Shown in pieces: positions 8,807 through 18,970 of a stretch of DNA of 64,000 nucleotides; the first letter of the stretch is position 1, and each line of letters starts with the position of its first letter. The position numbers and the translations under genes are program-made. A model generated the notes under the pieces. It made no database searches. It was not told the origin of the DNA and worked only from the letters and a program-made list of their open reading frames with translations. The stretch comes from BMS3ABIN03 sp964418885 (lineage in GTDB: Bacteria; Bacteroidota; Ignavibacteria; Ignavibacteriales; Ignavibacteriaceae). The stretch spans positions 1 to 64,000 of the forward strand of contig CAYQNW010000007.1 of assembly GCA_964418885.1 (NCBI GenBank). The letters run 5' to 3'.

Positions 8807-10381
8807 TTAATCAATTAATTTTGTTAACTCTTCACCGGTTTTTGCCGAAATAAATTGGAACTTACCGGGTGTGATTTTCTCATCTTCTTCTAATTTCAAA
8901 CGAGTAAGGTTTTTAAGTTGTAGCTTTGTTAAAAATTTTATTTTACCGTCTCTCAGTTTTGCGGCAGTGACCGGATGACATCTTATGATCAGGCTTCTTT
9001 CATTAGATCGTTTTTTCAATTTCTTTAGCATCGATTCAATATCATATACCAAATGCGATTCTTTTGTTATCAAACCTGTTCCCTGGCAAACGGGACAGGT
9101 TTCTTTCATTGCCTGCATTATGTTTTGACGAATTCTCTGTCGTGTAATCTGCACCAATCCAAAATCAGACATGGGCAATACGGAAACTTTTGCACGGTCT
9201 TTTCGAAACTCTTTTCTTAATTCATCAAATATTTTTTTGCGATTTTTTTCTTCTTCCAGATCAATAAAATCAATAACAATTATTCCTCCGATATCCCGCA
9301 GTCTCATTTGTCTGGCTATTTCTCTTGAAGCCTCAAGATCGGTCTTAAGTGAGTTCTGTTCCTGCTCTTTACTTTTAGCATACCTGCCGCTGTTCACATC
9401 AATAACGACCATTGCTTCGGTATGCTCAATAATTATATGTCCGCCGCTTGGCAGCGGAACTTTTCTTCCGATTAATGTGTTTATTTGCTGTTCTATATTA
9501 AAGTCATCAAATATTGCGTTACCGGATTTGTATAGTTCAATTTTATCTGTAAACGATGGATGAACAAGCTTCACATAATTTTTTATTTCCCTGAACAATT
9601 TTTTTGAATCTATAAAAACCTTTGTTATATCAGAATTGAAAAGATCTCTTATAACACTCGATGTAGTATTCAAATCCTGGTGTATCAACACAGGCGGTTC
9701 TTCTGCCTGCGCAGTTTCCTTAACCTGATCCCACGTTTTTGAAAGAAGTTCAAGATCATCTTTCAACGCTTCTTCAGATTGATTTTTAGCAACAGTCCGG
9801 ATTATCAATCCATAATTTTCCGGAAGAATACCGCGGGCTATTGAGCGTAATCTTCTTCTTTCCTTGTAATCTGTTATTCTTTTTGATACACCAATTTTGT
9901 TATCATAAGGAAGCAGAACACAAAATCTTCCCGGAAGTGAAACAGCTGATGTGACGCGAACCCCCTTGTTCTTTACCGGTTCTTTAGCGATTTGTACAAT
10001 GATTTCCTGTCCTTTACGAAGTTTGGGAACACTGAATTCACGCGGTCTTTCTGTTGAAGTTTCCGAACCATTTGCCTCATCCCCGTTTGAGTTTTTATCG
10101 TCTTCATCCTCTTCGGGAATATCTTCACCAAGCATTTCCTGAAGTTGATGAGTTCTTTCACCGATATCTGAAAAATGAAGAAAGGCATCGTGTTTCATCC
10201 CGATATCAATAAAGGCAGCTCTTATACCGGGCAGTACCCTGGCAACTCTGCCGAGATAAATATCCCCCACCATTCTCCTGTTTTCGGGATAATCAACAAA
10301 AAAGTCTACTAAATTTCCATCTTCCGTAATGGCTACGCGGGTCTGCGTAGAAGTAGAATTTATAATAATTTCTTTTACCAT
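8807..10381 (-). CDS. rng: Ribonuclease G/E family endoribonuclease
   Basis: 524 residues, the length of RNase G rather than RNase E (no long C-terminal scaffold). An S1-like domain lies at about 35-135 (GDIYLGRVARVLPGIRAAFI) with an acidic insertion (EDIPEEDEDDKNSNGDE). The catalytic Asp pair lies in VVIDVNSGRY near 325 and IVIDFIDLEEE near 370. The Zn-link CPVCQGTG near 430 joins the dimers. It processes rRNA and starts mRNA decay. It lies downstream of pnp on the same strand, grouping an endonuclease with a 3'-5' exonuclease. Confidence 0.95.
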   Translation of the reverse strand: MVKEIIINSTSTQTRVAITEDGNLVDFFVDYPENRRMVGDIYLGRVARVLPGIRAAFIDIGMKHDAFLHFSDIGERTHQLQEMLGEDIPEEDEDDKNSNGDEANGSETSTERPREFSVPKLRKGQEIIVQIAKEPVKNKGVRVTSAVSLPGRFCVLLPYDNKIGVSKRITDYKERRRLRSIARGILPENYGLIIRTVAKNQSEEALKDDLELLSKTWDQVKETAQAEEPPVLIHQDLNTTSSVIRDLFNSDITKVFIDSKKLFREIKNYVKLVHPSFTDKIELYKSGNAIFDDFNIEQQINTLIGRKVPLPSGGHIIIEHTEAMVVIDVNSGRYAKSKEQEQNSLKTDLEASREIARQMRLRDIGGIIVIDFIDLEEEKNRKKIFDELRKEFRKDRAKVSVLPMSDFGLVQITRQRIRQNIMQAMKETCPVCQGTGLITKESHLVYDIESMLKKLKKRSNERSLIIRCHPVTAAKLRDGKIKFLTKLQLKNLTRLKLEEDEKITPGKFQFISAKTGEELTKLID

Positions 10382-10595
10382 AGTATGAAAACTTTTCTGA
10401 TGAAATCTTAGACTTCATCTTAAAATCAAAATGGTTCGCATCCGCATCGTCATATATATTAAGCAAAATGACGGAAAGAGATGTCAGCAGAATCTCAATA
10501 GGTATGATGTTTATATCAATCATTAATACGAACCGTTAATTAATAAAAATAAACCCTGTAAAAATTTTTTATTCCGAAAAACAAATCCGGTTTAA

Positions 10596-12722
10596 TTAAG
10601 AACCCGGTTTTGAAGCCGTTTCTTTATTCTTTTCGGATTTTGATTTTTCATTTAAAAGTTCTTTTCTGCTCAATGAAAATTTTCCATTTTCTATTTTCAA
10701 GAGCTTAACCGTAACCTTATCGCCTGGTTTAAAATAATCCGATACTTTTTCAACACGCTTGTTATCGATCTGTGAAATGTGCAACAACCCTTCTTTGCCG
10801 GGAAGGATTTCCACGAAGGCACCAAAATCCATAAGCTTGGTAACCACGCCTTCATAAACTTCGCCTGCTTCCGGTGTTGCAGTAAGTTTTTTAATATACT
10901 CTTTGCACTTAGTCGCATTTTCCCTGTTTGGAGATGCAATGTTTATTGTGCCGTCATCCTCGATATTAATTTCAACACCGTATAACCTTTGCATTCCCTG
11001 GATGGTTTTTCCACCGGGACCAATTATGAGACCGATCTGGTCAGTCTCAACATGCATCGTGATCAACCTTGGTGCGTAAGTAGATAGCTGTTCTCTCGGT
11101 TGTTTGATGGCTTCATTCATTTTTGAAAGAATGTGCATTCTTCCTTCCTTTGCCTGGTGTAATGCTTTCTCCATTATTTCAAATGAAATCCCCTGTATCT
11201 TAATATCCATCTGGAAAGCAGTGATGCCGTCCGAAGTTCCGGCAACTTTAAAATCCATGTCGCCAAGATGATCTTCATTGCCAAGAATATCGGAAAGTAT
11301 TGCATATTTATCACCTTCTTTTACAAGTCCCATTGCAATACCTGAAACGGCTTTTTTAATTGGAATACCTGCTTCCATCATTGCAAGTGAACCAGCACAA
11401 ACAGTTGCCATTGAAGATGAACCGTTTGATTCGAGAATGTCCGAAATAACGCGAACGGTGTAAGGGAATTCGCTCTCCCGGGGAAATACAATTTTTAACG
11501 CTCTTTCGGCCAGGTTACCATGCCCAACTTCTCTTCTGCCTACTCCGGTCATTCTTCCAACCTCTCCGACACTGAATGGAGGGAAATTATAATGAAGCAT
11601 AAATTTCTTTTTATACTCTTCAGAGAGACCATCGATTATTTGTTCATCACTTTTAGTTCCCAATGTAATGGTTGTAAGGCTCTGTGTTTCTCCTCGTGTG
11701 AATAATGCAGAACCGTGAGTTCTTGGAAGTACACCAAGATCAATACTGATCGGTCTTACTTGTGTTGTGTCTCTGCCATCTAACCTGATTCCCTCGTTTA
11801 AAATTCTATCCCGCATCATTTCTTTTTCCATATCGTGTATAATCTCACCGATAACTTTTTCCTGTTCTGGATATTTTTCTGTTAAAGCAGTGTTTACTTC
11901 AGCAAGTATTTCCTTATTCTTCGATGATCTTTCTTCTTTTGTGAGAACTGAATAAACTACCTGTTTTTGTTTTTCTTCAGCAATTGAGTAAACATCTTTC
12001 TTTAATGTTTCATCGATTTCCTTAGGCTGAACATCCCATTTGACTTTTCCAACTGCTTCTTTCAATTCAATTTGAAGATCAACAATTTTTTTGATCTCCG
12101 CCTGTGCAAACTGTAATGCATTGAGCAAATCCGTTTCGCTTACTTCGCGTGATTCACCTTCAACCATAATTATTGAATCAGCTGTTCCGGCAACTACCAG
12201 TTCAAGGTCGCTTGTTTTTATCTGGCTTTCGGTTGGATTAACAACAAACTCTCCGTCAACTCTTCCAACACGAACTTCCGCAATCGGTCCATCAAAGGGA
12301 ATATCCGATATTGTTAAAGCTGCTGAAGCTCCAGCAGCACCGAGAACGTCGGCATCGTTTTCTCCATCGTAAGAAAGAACGAATGCAATAACCTGGGTTT
12401 CGTTATTAAAATCCTTTGGAAATAACGGACGGATCGGTCTGTCGATAAGTCTTGCGCTGAGAATTTCTTTTTCGGTTGGTCTTCCCTCTCTTTTTATAAA
12501 ACCGCCTGGAAATTTTCCTGCAGCGGATGTTTTTTCTCTGTATTCAACCTGCAACGGGAAAAAATCCTGATCTTCTTTTGGTTCGCTTTGGGCAACGGCA
12601 GTAACAAGTACCATTGTATCTCCATAGCGTACCATCACTGCACCGTTCGCCTGTTTGGCAAACCTGCCTGTTTCAAACGAAAAGGTTTTTCCGCCTATTT
12701 CAACTTCTTTAGATATTAACAT
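10596..12722 (-). CDS. pnp: Polyribonucleotide nucleotidyltransferase (PNPase)
   Basis: 708-residue phosphorolytic 3'-5' exoribonuclease. It carries two RNase PH-like halves (first with YGDTMVLVTAVAQSEPKEDQ, second with RLDGRDTTQVRPISIDLGVL and TRGETQSLTTITLGT), a KH domain near 560-600 with LIIGPGGKTIQG, and a C-terminal S1 domain from about 617 (VYEGVVTKLMDFGAFVEI). The order and length are standard. It starts 12 bases after rpsO, the conserved rpsO-pnp pair whose mRNA is in many bacteria controlled by PNPase itself. The C-terminal tail is Lys/Glu rich. Confidence 0.98.
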   Translation of the reverse strand: MLISKEVEIGGKTFSFETGRFAKQANGAVMVRYGDTMVLVTAVAQSEPKEDQDFFPLQVEYREKTSAAGKFPGGFIKREGRPTEKEILSARLIDRPIRPLFPKDFNNETQVIAFVLSYDGENDADVLGAAGASAALTISDIPFDGPIAEVRVGRVDGEFVVNPTESQIKTSDLELVVAGTADSIIMVEGESREVSETDLLNALQFAQAEIKKIVDLQIELKEAVGKVKWDVQPKEIDETLKKDVYSIAEEKQKQVVYSVLTKEERSSKNKEILAEVNTALTEKYPEQEKVIGEIIHDMEKEMMRDRILNEGIRLDGRDTTQVRPISIDLGVLPRTHGSALFTRGETQSLTTITLGTKSDEQIIDGLSEEYKKKFMLHYNFPPFSVGEVGRMTGVGRREVGHGNLAERALKIVFPRESEFPYTVRVISDILESNGSSSMATVCAGSLAMMEAGIPIKKAVSGIAMGLVKEGDKYAILSDILGNEDHLGDMDFKVAGTSDGITAFQMDIKIQGISFEIMEKALHQAKEGRMHILSKMNEAIKQPREQLSTYAPRLITMHVETDQIGLIIGPGGKTIQGMQRLYGVEINIEDDGTINIASPNRENATKCKEYIKKLTATPEAGEVYEGVVTKLMDFGAFVEILPGKEGLLHISQIDNKRVEKVSDYFKPGDKVTVKLLKIENGKFSLSRKELLNEKSKSEKNKETASKPGS

Positions 12723-12733
12723 TTGTAAAATCC

Positions 12734-12997
12734 TTACTTTCTGATATTCAATTCTTTAATAATAGTTCGATATCTCCCAATATCTTTTCTTGAAAGATAA
12801 TCGAGTAATCTTCTTCTTTTACCAACCATCATCATCAATCCTCTTCTTGAATGATGGTCTTTTTTGTGTTTATCAAAATGGCTTGTAAGATCATTTATCC
12901 TTTTTGTAAGGACTGCAATCTGAACTTCAGATCTTCCCGAATCTTTCTCATTTTCTCCGAACTTTTTAACAATCTCAAGCTTTTCTTCTTTAGTCAT
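12734..12997 (-). CDS. rpsO: 30S ribosomal protein S15
   Basis: 87 residues, standard length. It contains VQIAVLTKRINDLTSHFDKHKKDHHSRRGLM-type S15 sequence and LLDYLSRKDIGRY near the C-terminus, both hallmarks of S15, which binds the central domain of 16S rRNA through helices 20-22. The start at 12997 has AAGGAAAT upstream. It sits between ribF and pnp in the standard order. Confidence 0.98.
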   Translation of the reverse strand: MTKEEKLEIVKKFGENEKDSGRSEVQIAVLTKRINDLTSHFDKHKKDHHSRRGLMMMVGKRRRLLDYLSRKDIGRYRTIIKELNIRK

Positions 12998-13052
12998 TTC
13001 TTATTTCCTTTAATTAGATGTACGATGTAATCCCAGTAGCTACCGGAATTAA

Positions 13053-13988
13053 TTATTTAACTTTTTTTAATATTTCCAAACCTATTTTTTTATCTATGTT
13101 CATCCTGTCTATCAATTCATCGGCAGATGAAAATTTTTCTTCTCCTCTTATTCGTCCTACTACATTTAGAGTTACATCTTTACCGTAAATATTTTCGTTA
13201 AAATCAAAAATATAAACTTCGGCAACCAGCTCACCCTGTTCATAAAATGTTGGTCTTCTGCCTATGCTTAAAAGACCAAGATGCTTTTGGTTTTCGATAA
13301 ATAATTCGACTGCATAAATGCCTATTGCAGGAAGCAATTTATCGTTGTTTTCCGTTTTCAGATTAGCTGTCGGGAATCCAAGCTCTTTACCTCGTCCATC
13401 ACCTTTAACTACTTTACCGGTAAAAGAATAAAACCTTCCGAGATATTTATTTACGTTGGCAATCTCACCAGCTCTTAATTCTTTACGAATAAGCGAACTG
13501 TTTATGCCAACATCGTCTGTTTTATATTCGGGAATCACTGTTACTTTAAAACCTGCTTCCTTTCCTTTATCAATTAAAAAATCTATGTTACCTCCCCTTC
13601 CTCTACCGAAATGATGGTCGTGACCAATTACTATTTCTTTCGCACCAATCGTTTTTAAAATTATTTTATCAACAAATTCATCAGGAGTTAATCGGGAAAA
13701 TTCTTTTGTGAAATTAATAATCAACAGATTCTCTACGCCCAATGCTTCAAGCAAGACTGCTTTTTCATCTGGCGTGTTGAGGAGCTTTAATTGATTATCG
13801 CCGGATATAACTTTGCGCGGGTGCGGGTAAAAGGTGATTACAAAACTTCTTCCTCCCAGTTTATCAGCTTTATTAACAACTGTATCGATAATCTCCCTAT
13901 GTCCGATATGAACACCATCAAAAGTTCCCAGCGTTACAATGCTATTTTCATCATATGTTACATCTTTTAAATCTCGATAAATTCGCAT
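13053..13988 (-). CDS. ribF: Bifunctional riboflavin kinase / FAD synthetase
   Basis: 311 residues with two domains. The N-terminal adenylyltransferase has LGTFDGVHIGHREI at about 20-33 and VIGHDHHFGRGRGG near 120. The C-terminal flavokinase carries GDGRGKELGFPTANL near 195-210 and IYAVELFI. The protein makes FMN and then FAD from riboflavin. It lies downstream of truB and upstream of rpsO, the usual place in this operon in many bacteria. No FMN riboswitch is visible in the short spacers around it. Confidence 0.97.
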   Translation of the reverse strand: MRIYRDLKDVTYDENSIVTLGTFDGVHIGHREIIDTVVNKADKLGGRSFVITFYPHPRKVISGDNQLKLLNTPDEKAVLLEALGVENLLIINFTKEFSRLTPDEFVDKIILKTIGAKEIVIGHDHHFGRGRGGNIDFLIDKGKEAGFKVTVIPEYKTDDVGINSSLIRKELRAGEIANVNKYLGRFYSFTGKVVKGDGRGKELGFPTANLKTENNDKLLPAIGIYAVELFIENQKHLGLLSIGRRPTFYEQGELVAEVYIFDFNENIYGKDVTLNVVGRIRGEEKFSSADELIDRMNIDKKIGLEILKKVK

Positions 13989-14053
13989 TCTTCATTATAT
14001 AGAAATAAATCTTGTAAATATACCCTTTTTTCGCTGAAAAATAAATTTAATTG

Positions 14054-14767
14054 TTAGAGTTTATCTTTGCTCAACGATGATATATTATGAATAAAATCGT
14101 CCAATTTCATCGCGTTTTCAACTTTATAATCACCAATTGCTGTTCTTCTGAGTGAACTAAGAACTCCTCCGCATCCCAAAGTTTCTCCAAAATCATTTGC
14201 CAGCACACGAATGTATGTCCCTTTTGAACAATCAACCTCGAAATGGATTTCAGGCAGATCAATTTTAGTAATCCCGAAACGTGAAATATTCACCCTCCTG
14301 GGTTCTCTTTTTATAGTTTTTCCTTTACGTGCAAGCTCATACAACTTCTTGCCATTAACTTTTAATGCCGAATACATTGGCGGAATCTGGCTAATATTTC
14401 CTAAAAACCTATTGCGCGTTTTTAAAATCACATTATCACTCAAGTCCGAAGGTATTTCTCTTGATTCCATTTCGGTTTCTGTATCCATAGAAGGCGATGA
14501 TTTACCGAGCAGAATAGTTCCAGAATAAGATTTATCCAGATCAAGAAAATCATTCATCTTTTTAGTGTTCTTTCCTGTAAGTATTATCAACAACCCTGTT
14601 GCCATAGGATCAAGTGTTCCGGTGTGACCAACACGTTTAACATTAATTGCTTTTCTGATGAGATGAATAACTTTAAACGAAGTAAACTTTAATGGTTTAT
14701 CAATCAGGATGGACTGCCCGGCAGAAAAATCAAAACCGGAAAAATCAGTTGTTTGATTTGTGATCAT
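14054..14767 (-). CDS. truB: tRNA pseudouridine(55) synthase TruB
   Basis: 237 residues. Makes pseudouridine 55 in the T arm of tRNA. The catalytic aspartate is D53 in GHTGTLDPMATGLL, and SALKVNGKKLYELARKG and CSKGTYIRVLANDFG complete the conserved blocks. It is slightly shorter than E. coli TruB, with little after the core fold. The start at 14767 overlaps the end of rbfA by 23 bases, which suggests coupled translation. Confidence 0.97.
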   Translation of the reverse strand: MITNQTTDFSGFDFSAGQSILIDKPLKFTSFKVIHLIRKAINVKRVGHTGTLDPMATGLLIILTGKNTKKMNDFLDLDKSYSGTILLGKSSPSMDTETEMESREIPSDLSDNVILKTRNRFLGNISQIPPMYSALKVNGKKLYELARKGKTIKREPRRVNISRFGITKIDLPEIHFEVDCSKGTYIRVLANDFGETLGCGGVLSSLRRTAIGDYKVENAMKLDDFIHNISSLSKDKL

Positions 14768-15107
14768 CCTTCCGGTGGATTTTATCTATGAGGTTTTCAA
14801 TTCTTTCAACGTAATCGAGCCGGTCATCTAAGAAAAATTTCAGCTCCGGTGTGAACTTAAGATTAATCCTGTGAGCTAATTCGCTTCTGATAAATTTTAT
14901 TTTGTTTTGAATTTTATCAAGAACAAGTTCGCGTTTTTCCTTTTCGAGAACTGAAAAATATACTTTAGCTTGTTTTAAATCAGGGCTTACTTTTACCTGC
15001 GTAATTGTTAAAAATCCGATTTCCCGTTCCTGTAGTTTTTGAAGAAAGATCAGGCTGATTTCTTCTTTCAACAATCTTTCAACTTTATCTATTCTGTGAG
15101 ATGACAT
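14745..15107 (-). CDS. rbfA: 30S ribosome-binding factor RbfA
   Basis: 120 residues with the KH-type RbfA fold: the N-terminal RIDKVERLLKEEISLIFLQKL, then ITQVKVSPDLKQAKVYFSVL, and a C-terminal RINLKFTPELKFFLDDRLDY block. RbfA binds the 30S subunit and assists 16S rRNA 5'-end maturation and cold adaptation. It sits directly between infB and truB, the conserved order. The last residues are basic and overlap the start of truB. Confidence 0.97.
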   Translation of the reverse strand: MSSHRIDKVERLLKEEISLIFLQKLQEREIGFLTITQVKVSPDLKQAKVYFSVLEKEKRELVLDKIQNKIKFIRSELAHRINLKFTPELKFFLDDRLDYVERIENLIDKIHRKDDHKSNN

Positions 15108-15153
15108 TTCCTTAGAGGGACTTAATGATTAAATACAGGATTATTTCGCCGGA

Positions 15154-17685
15154 TCAGGAAAGAGTTTTCTTGGTTTCAACAATTTTGTAGGCTTCAATCA
15201 CATCGCCAACTTTCACATCGTTATAACCTTTGATATTCAAACCGCACTCATAACCGGAATCTACTTCTCGTACATCGTCTTTAAATCTTTTCAGGTTGCC
15301 GATTTCGCCTTCTTGAATTACTATTCCTTCGCGTATTAATCTTATCTTATCGTTTCTTGTTATTTTTCCTTCCTGAACAAAACAGCCGGCAATTGTTCCG
15401 AATTTAGGAACCTTGAAAATATCTCTTACTTCAAGGGTTGCAACCACTTCTTCAGACAGAACAGGTGACAGCAATCCTTCAAGTGCTGACTTCACTTCAT
15501 TTATTGCATCATAAATTACATTATATATTCTGATATCGACCGCTTCATTTTCAGCAAGCTTCCGGGCATTTAAATTCGGTCTTACATGAAATCCTACAAT
15601 TATAGCGTTAGAAGCAGCTGCCAGCAGAACATCGCTTTCGGAAATTCCACCGATGCCTTTATGAATTACTCGAACCACAACTTCTTCGGTTGAAAGTTTC
15701 ATAAGAGAATCCGAAAGAGCTTCAACCGATCCATCGACATCACCTTTAACAATTAACGGTAGTTCTTTTACACCACCAATGCTGATCTGTTTTGCAATTT
15801 CATCAAGAGTAATGCGATGAATCTGTTTCTGATCCTGTTCTCTTTTTAGTCTCTGTCTCTTAAGCCCGATTTCTCTAGCAACTCTGTCCGATTCAACAAC
15901 AACAAATGTATCACCCGACTGTGGTGAACCTTCAAAACCAAGCACCTGTACCGGTGTGGAAGGAGTTGCCTCGTTAACCTTCTGTCCTCTTTCATCGAAC
16001 ATAGCTCTTACTTTACCCTGGTAAACCCCGGCAACAAAAGGATCACCAATATTAAGCGTTCCTTTTTGTACTAAAGTAGTTGCTGATATTCCTCTTCCTT
16101 TGTCAAGCTGTGATTCAACAATAGCACCGCGGGCAGGACGATCAGGATTTGCCTTAAGATCAAGCATCTCTGCTTCAAGAGAAATTGTTTCTAGGAAGCG
16201 ATCAATATTTACACCTGTTTTAGCAGATATCTCAACACACTGGTATTTACCACCCCAGTCTTCAACAAGTATGTTTCTATCTGCCAATTGTTGTTTAATC
16301 TTATCGATGTTAGCACCGGGCTTATCAATTTTATTTATTGCAATTACAATCGGAACATTCGCTGCAAGTGCATGATCGATGGCTTCAATGGTTTGAGGCA
16401 TCACAGCATCATCTGCCGCAATTATCAGAACAACGATATCTGTTAAGCGCGCACCTCTCGCTCTCATTGCTGTGAAAGCTTCATGTCCCGGTGTATCGAG
16501 AAATGTAATTTCCTTGTCGTTATCGACTAAAACTTTGTAAGCCCCAATATGTTGTGTTATTCCTCCGGACTCTCCTGCAACAACGTTTGTTCTTCGGATA
16601 TAATCAAGAAGAGAAGTTTTACCATGATCAACATGACCCATTATAGTAACAACAGGCGGTCGTGGTTTTAAAGTTTCCGGCTCATCTTCGATATCTTCGA
16701 GGGCTTCTGCAGTATATTCTTCCTGTAATTCCAATTCAAATCCAAACTCATCGGCAACCAGAGTAAGGGTTTCAAGATCGAGCCGTTGGTTGATTGAAAC
16801 CATTAAACCGAGCTCGATACATTTTGTTATAACTTCGCCAACAGGAACATTCATCAGGTTTGCAAGTTCATTTACAGCAATAAACTCATTAACCTTTAAT
16901 TTCTTTTGATCGAGTGATTTCTGTTCGAGAATCTCTTCTTCTTTGGCTTCACGCTCTCTTCGTTTTTTCTTTCTTGCACTGGCTCTGCCGGAAACAGTTG
17001 AGTCATCCATACTCAGCAAGGTTTTCCTGATTGCTTCTTTTACCTCACGTTGATCAATCTCAAATTTTTTAACTTTCTTCCTCTTCCTTGCCTGAGGGGA
17101 TTCATCAACCTCACCTTCACCCGATTTTTTCTTTGATCTTCTTCTGCGTTTTTTCTTTTTTACTTCCTGGGTTTCATCTTCTTCCTTGCCGGTTTCATTT
17201 TTAGTTTTTTTATCATCTCCAAGTTCCATTTTACCGACAACTTTTAAACCTTTAGGTTTACCAACTTTTACTTTTTCTTGTTTAGTTTCCTCTTTCTTTA
17301 CTTGCTTTGAAGCTTTCGCTTTTTCCTGTGCCGTTTCTGCTTCGGCTTGTTCCGCTTCAGAAGGAACATCAACTATTTTAATCTCCGCAGGTTCGGTTTC
17401 TTCTTTCTTTTCTTCTTCAACTATTTCTGTTGTTTCTTCTTCTGATTCCTTTTCTACGCGTTTCTTCTGGAACTCGGCAATTTTTTTATAATGTTTTTCT
17501 GCTTTTTCAATATCCTTTTTAAAATGATTATTTATCTCAGTGATCATTTCTTCTGTGAGAGTTGACATATGTGACTTGATTTTGAATCCCTTCGATTCAA
17601 GAAACTCAACAAGACTCTCTACTGCCAGATTGTATTCGGATGCAAGTTTATAGATCCGTATTTTTTTCGTTTTAGCTTCAGCCAT
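15154..17685 (-). CDS. infB: Translation initiation factor IF-2
   Basis: 843 residues. The N-terminal IF2_N module (IRIYKLASEYNLAVESLVEF) is followed by a long Lys/Glu linker (about 70-230), a second IF2_N-like module, then the GTPase: G1 GHVDHGKTS near 351, G3 DTPGHEAF near 397, G4 NKIDKPGA near 457. C-terminal domains II to IV end with an fMet-tRNA-binding barrel (FGTIAGCFVQEGKI...). IF-2 positions initiator tRNA and drives subunit joining. The charged linker is low complexity, as is usual in the family. Confidence 0.98.
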   Translation of the reverse strand: MAEAKTKKIRIYKLASEYNLAVESLVEFLESKGFKIKSHMSTLTEEMITEINNHFKKDIEKAEKHYKKIAEFQKKRVEKESEEETTEIVEEEKKEETEPAEIKIVDVPSEAEQAEAETAQEKAKASKQVKKEETKQEKVKVGKPKGLKVVGKMELGDDKKTKNETGKEEDETQEVKKKKRRRRSKKKSGEGEVDESPQARKRKKVKKFEIDQREVKEAIRKTLLSMDDSTVSGRASARKKKRREREAKEEEILEQKSLDQKKLKVNEFIAVNELANLMNVPVGEVITKCIELGLMVSINQRLDLETLTLVADEFGFELELQEEYTAEALEDIEDEPETLKPRPPVVTIMGHVDHGKTSLLDYIRRTNVVAGESGGITQHIGAYKVLVDNDKEITFLDTPGHEAFTAMRARGARLTDIVVLIIAADDAVMPQTIEAIDHALAANVPIVIAINKIDKPGANIDKIKQQLADRNILVEDWGGKYQCVEISAKTGVNIDRFLETISLEAEMLDLKANPDRPARGAIVESQLDKGRGISATTLVQKGTLNIGDPFVAGVYQGKVRAMFDERGQKVNEATPSTPVQVLGFEGSPQSGDTFVVVESDRVAREIGLKRQRLKREQDQKQIHRITLDEIAKQISIGGVKELPLIVKGDVDGSVEALSDSLMKLSTEEVVVRVIHKGIGGISESDVLLAAASNAIIVGFHVRPNLNARKLAENEAVDIRIYNVIYDAINEVKSALEGLLSPVLSEEVVATLEVRDIFKVPKFGTIAGCFVQEGKITRNDKIRLIREGIVIQEGEIGNLKRFKDDVREVDSGYECGLNIKGYNDVKVGDVIEAYKIVETKKTLS

Positions 17686-17711
17686 AAAAATATTACCCGC
17701 GTTCTTAGTAA

Positions 17712-18956
17712 CTACTCTTCTTCGTACTGGGATTTAATGAGTTCTATAATTTCATTTACTTTGTTTTCGTCAAACTCTTCAATTTCTTTGAGTTTTTCAG
17801 GTCCGGCAATTAATACTTCAAGAGCCGTATCGTAACGATTATTAATTAATAGGTTATACACGTCTTCGCCAAGTTCTTCTTTAAGATCTATCAGTTCGAT
17901 GTCTTCTTCATATTCTTCAAACGGTTTTTCTTCTCTCAGTATTTCTATTTCATATTCAGTAAGCTTCATGGCAAGTCGTATGTTTACACCGTTTCTTCCA
18001 ACAATAAGTGAAACCTGATCGGAATCTGCGCTTACAGTTGCTTTCTTTTCTTCTTCATTCAATTCTATTTTTTTAAGTTTTGCCGGCGCAAGAGAACGTT
18101 GAATAAATAACTCGGGATCGTCAGTATAATTTATTACATCTATATTTTCGTTATTCAACTCACGAACTATTGCATGAATTCTAACACCTTTCATTCCCAC
18201 ACAAGCTCCAACTGCATCAATTCTTGTATCCTGAGATTCAACGGCAACTTTAGCTCTTTCCCCTGGTTCTCTTGCAATTGCTTTTATCTCTATTATTCCA
18301 TCATAGATTTCCGGGATTTCTATTTCAAACAAACGGCGTAAAAATGTGTTATCCGATCTTGAAATTAATATTACAGGTCCGCTGTTTGTTTTCTTTACTT
18401 CCTTAACAAGAGCACGAATAGTTTCGCCTTTTTTATATCTTTCAAATGGTATCTGTTCATTTCGCGGAAGCAGTAATTCGTTCTTATTGTGATTGATAAG
18501 TATATCGTTCTTCCTGATCTGATAAATATCTCCAACTACTATTTCGCCTTCAAGTTCTTTGTATTCGTTGTAAATGAGATCTTTTTCCATCTCTCGTATT
18601 TTCTGATTCAGGCTCTGCTTGGCGAGAGTAACTAATCTCCTTCCGAGTGAAGCAATGGTTATTTCCTCAACAAAATCTTCACCTACCTCGAGTTCGTCAG
18701 CATTTCCCTTCCTGTTAACTTCATCTATGCTTATCTGTGTATTCGGATCGGTAACATCATCAACAATTTCACGCTCTAGAAACATCTCGATATCGCCTCT
18801 GTCCATATTTACAACTACTTCAAACTTTGCTTCCTCACCATATTTTTTCTTAATCAAAAGACCGAATATCTCTTCCAGGATCCCAGCCAGCACATCCTTA
18901 TCAATGCCTTTTTCCTTTACCATATCTGCAAAGGATTCAACTATCTCACGGTTCAT
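17712..18956 (-). CDS. nusA: Transcription termination/antitermination factor NusA
   Basis: 414 residues. The order of parts is the N-terminal RNA polymerase-binding domain, an S1 domain from about 135 (GEIVVGDIYQIRKNDILI), two KH domains (VGACVGMKGVRIHAIVREL and SLIVGRNGVNIRLAMKL), and a short acidic C-terminus with one helix-hairpin-helix-like repeat (LLINNRYDTALEVLIAGPE). NusA controls pausing, termination and antitermination. It lacks the two full acidic repeats of E. coli NusA. It lies 14 bases after rimP and 26 bases before infB. Confidence 0.97.
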   Translation of the reverse strand: MNREIVESFADMVKEKGIDKDVLAGILEEIFGLLIKKKYGEEAKFEVVVNMDRGDIEMFLEREIVDDVTDPNTQISIDEVNRKGNADELEVGEDFVEEITIASLGRRLVTLAKQSLNQKIREMEKDLIYNEYKELEGEIVVGDIYQIRKNDILINHNKNELLLPRNEQIPFERYKKGETIRALVKEVKKTNSGPVILISRSDNTFLRRLFEIEIPEIYDGIIEIKAIAREPGERAKVAVESQDTRIDAVGACVGMKGVRIHAIVRELNNENIDVINYTDDPELFIQRSLAPAKLKKIELNEEEKKATVSADSDQVSLIVGRNGVNIRLAMKLTEYEIEILREEKPFEEYEEDIELIDLKEELGEDVYNLLINNRYDTALEVLIAGPEKLKEIEEFDENKVNEIIELIKSQYEEE

Positions 18957-18970
18957 TTAATTTTTCTCCT

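Noticed and set aside
10293..10523. A 76-codon minus-strand ORF upstream of and overlapping rng in another frame
   Set aside because: It overlaps the well-supported start of RNase G, has no ribosome-binding site, and its residue make-up follows the AT-rich intergenic sequence.
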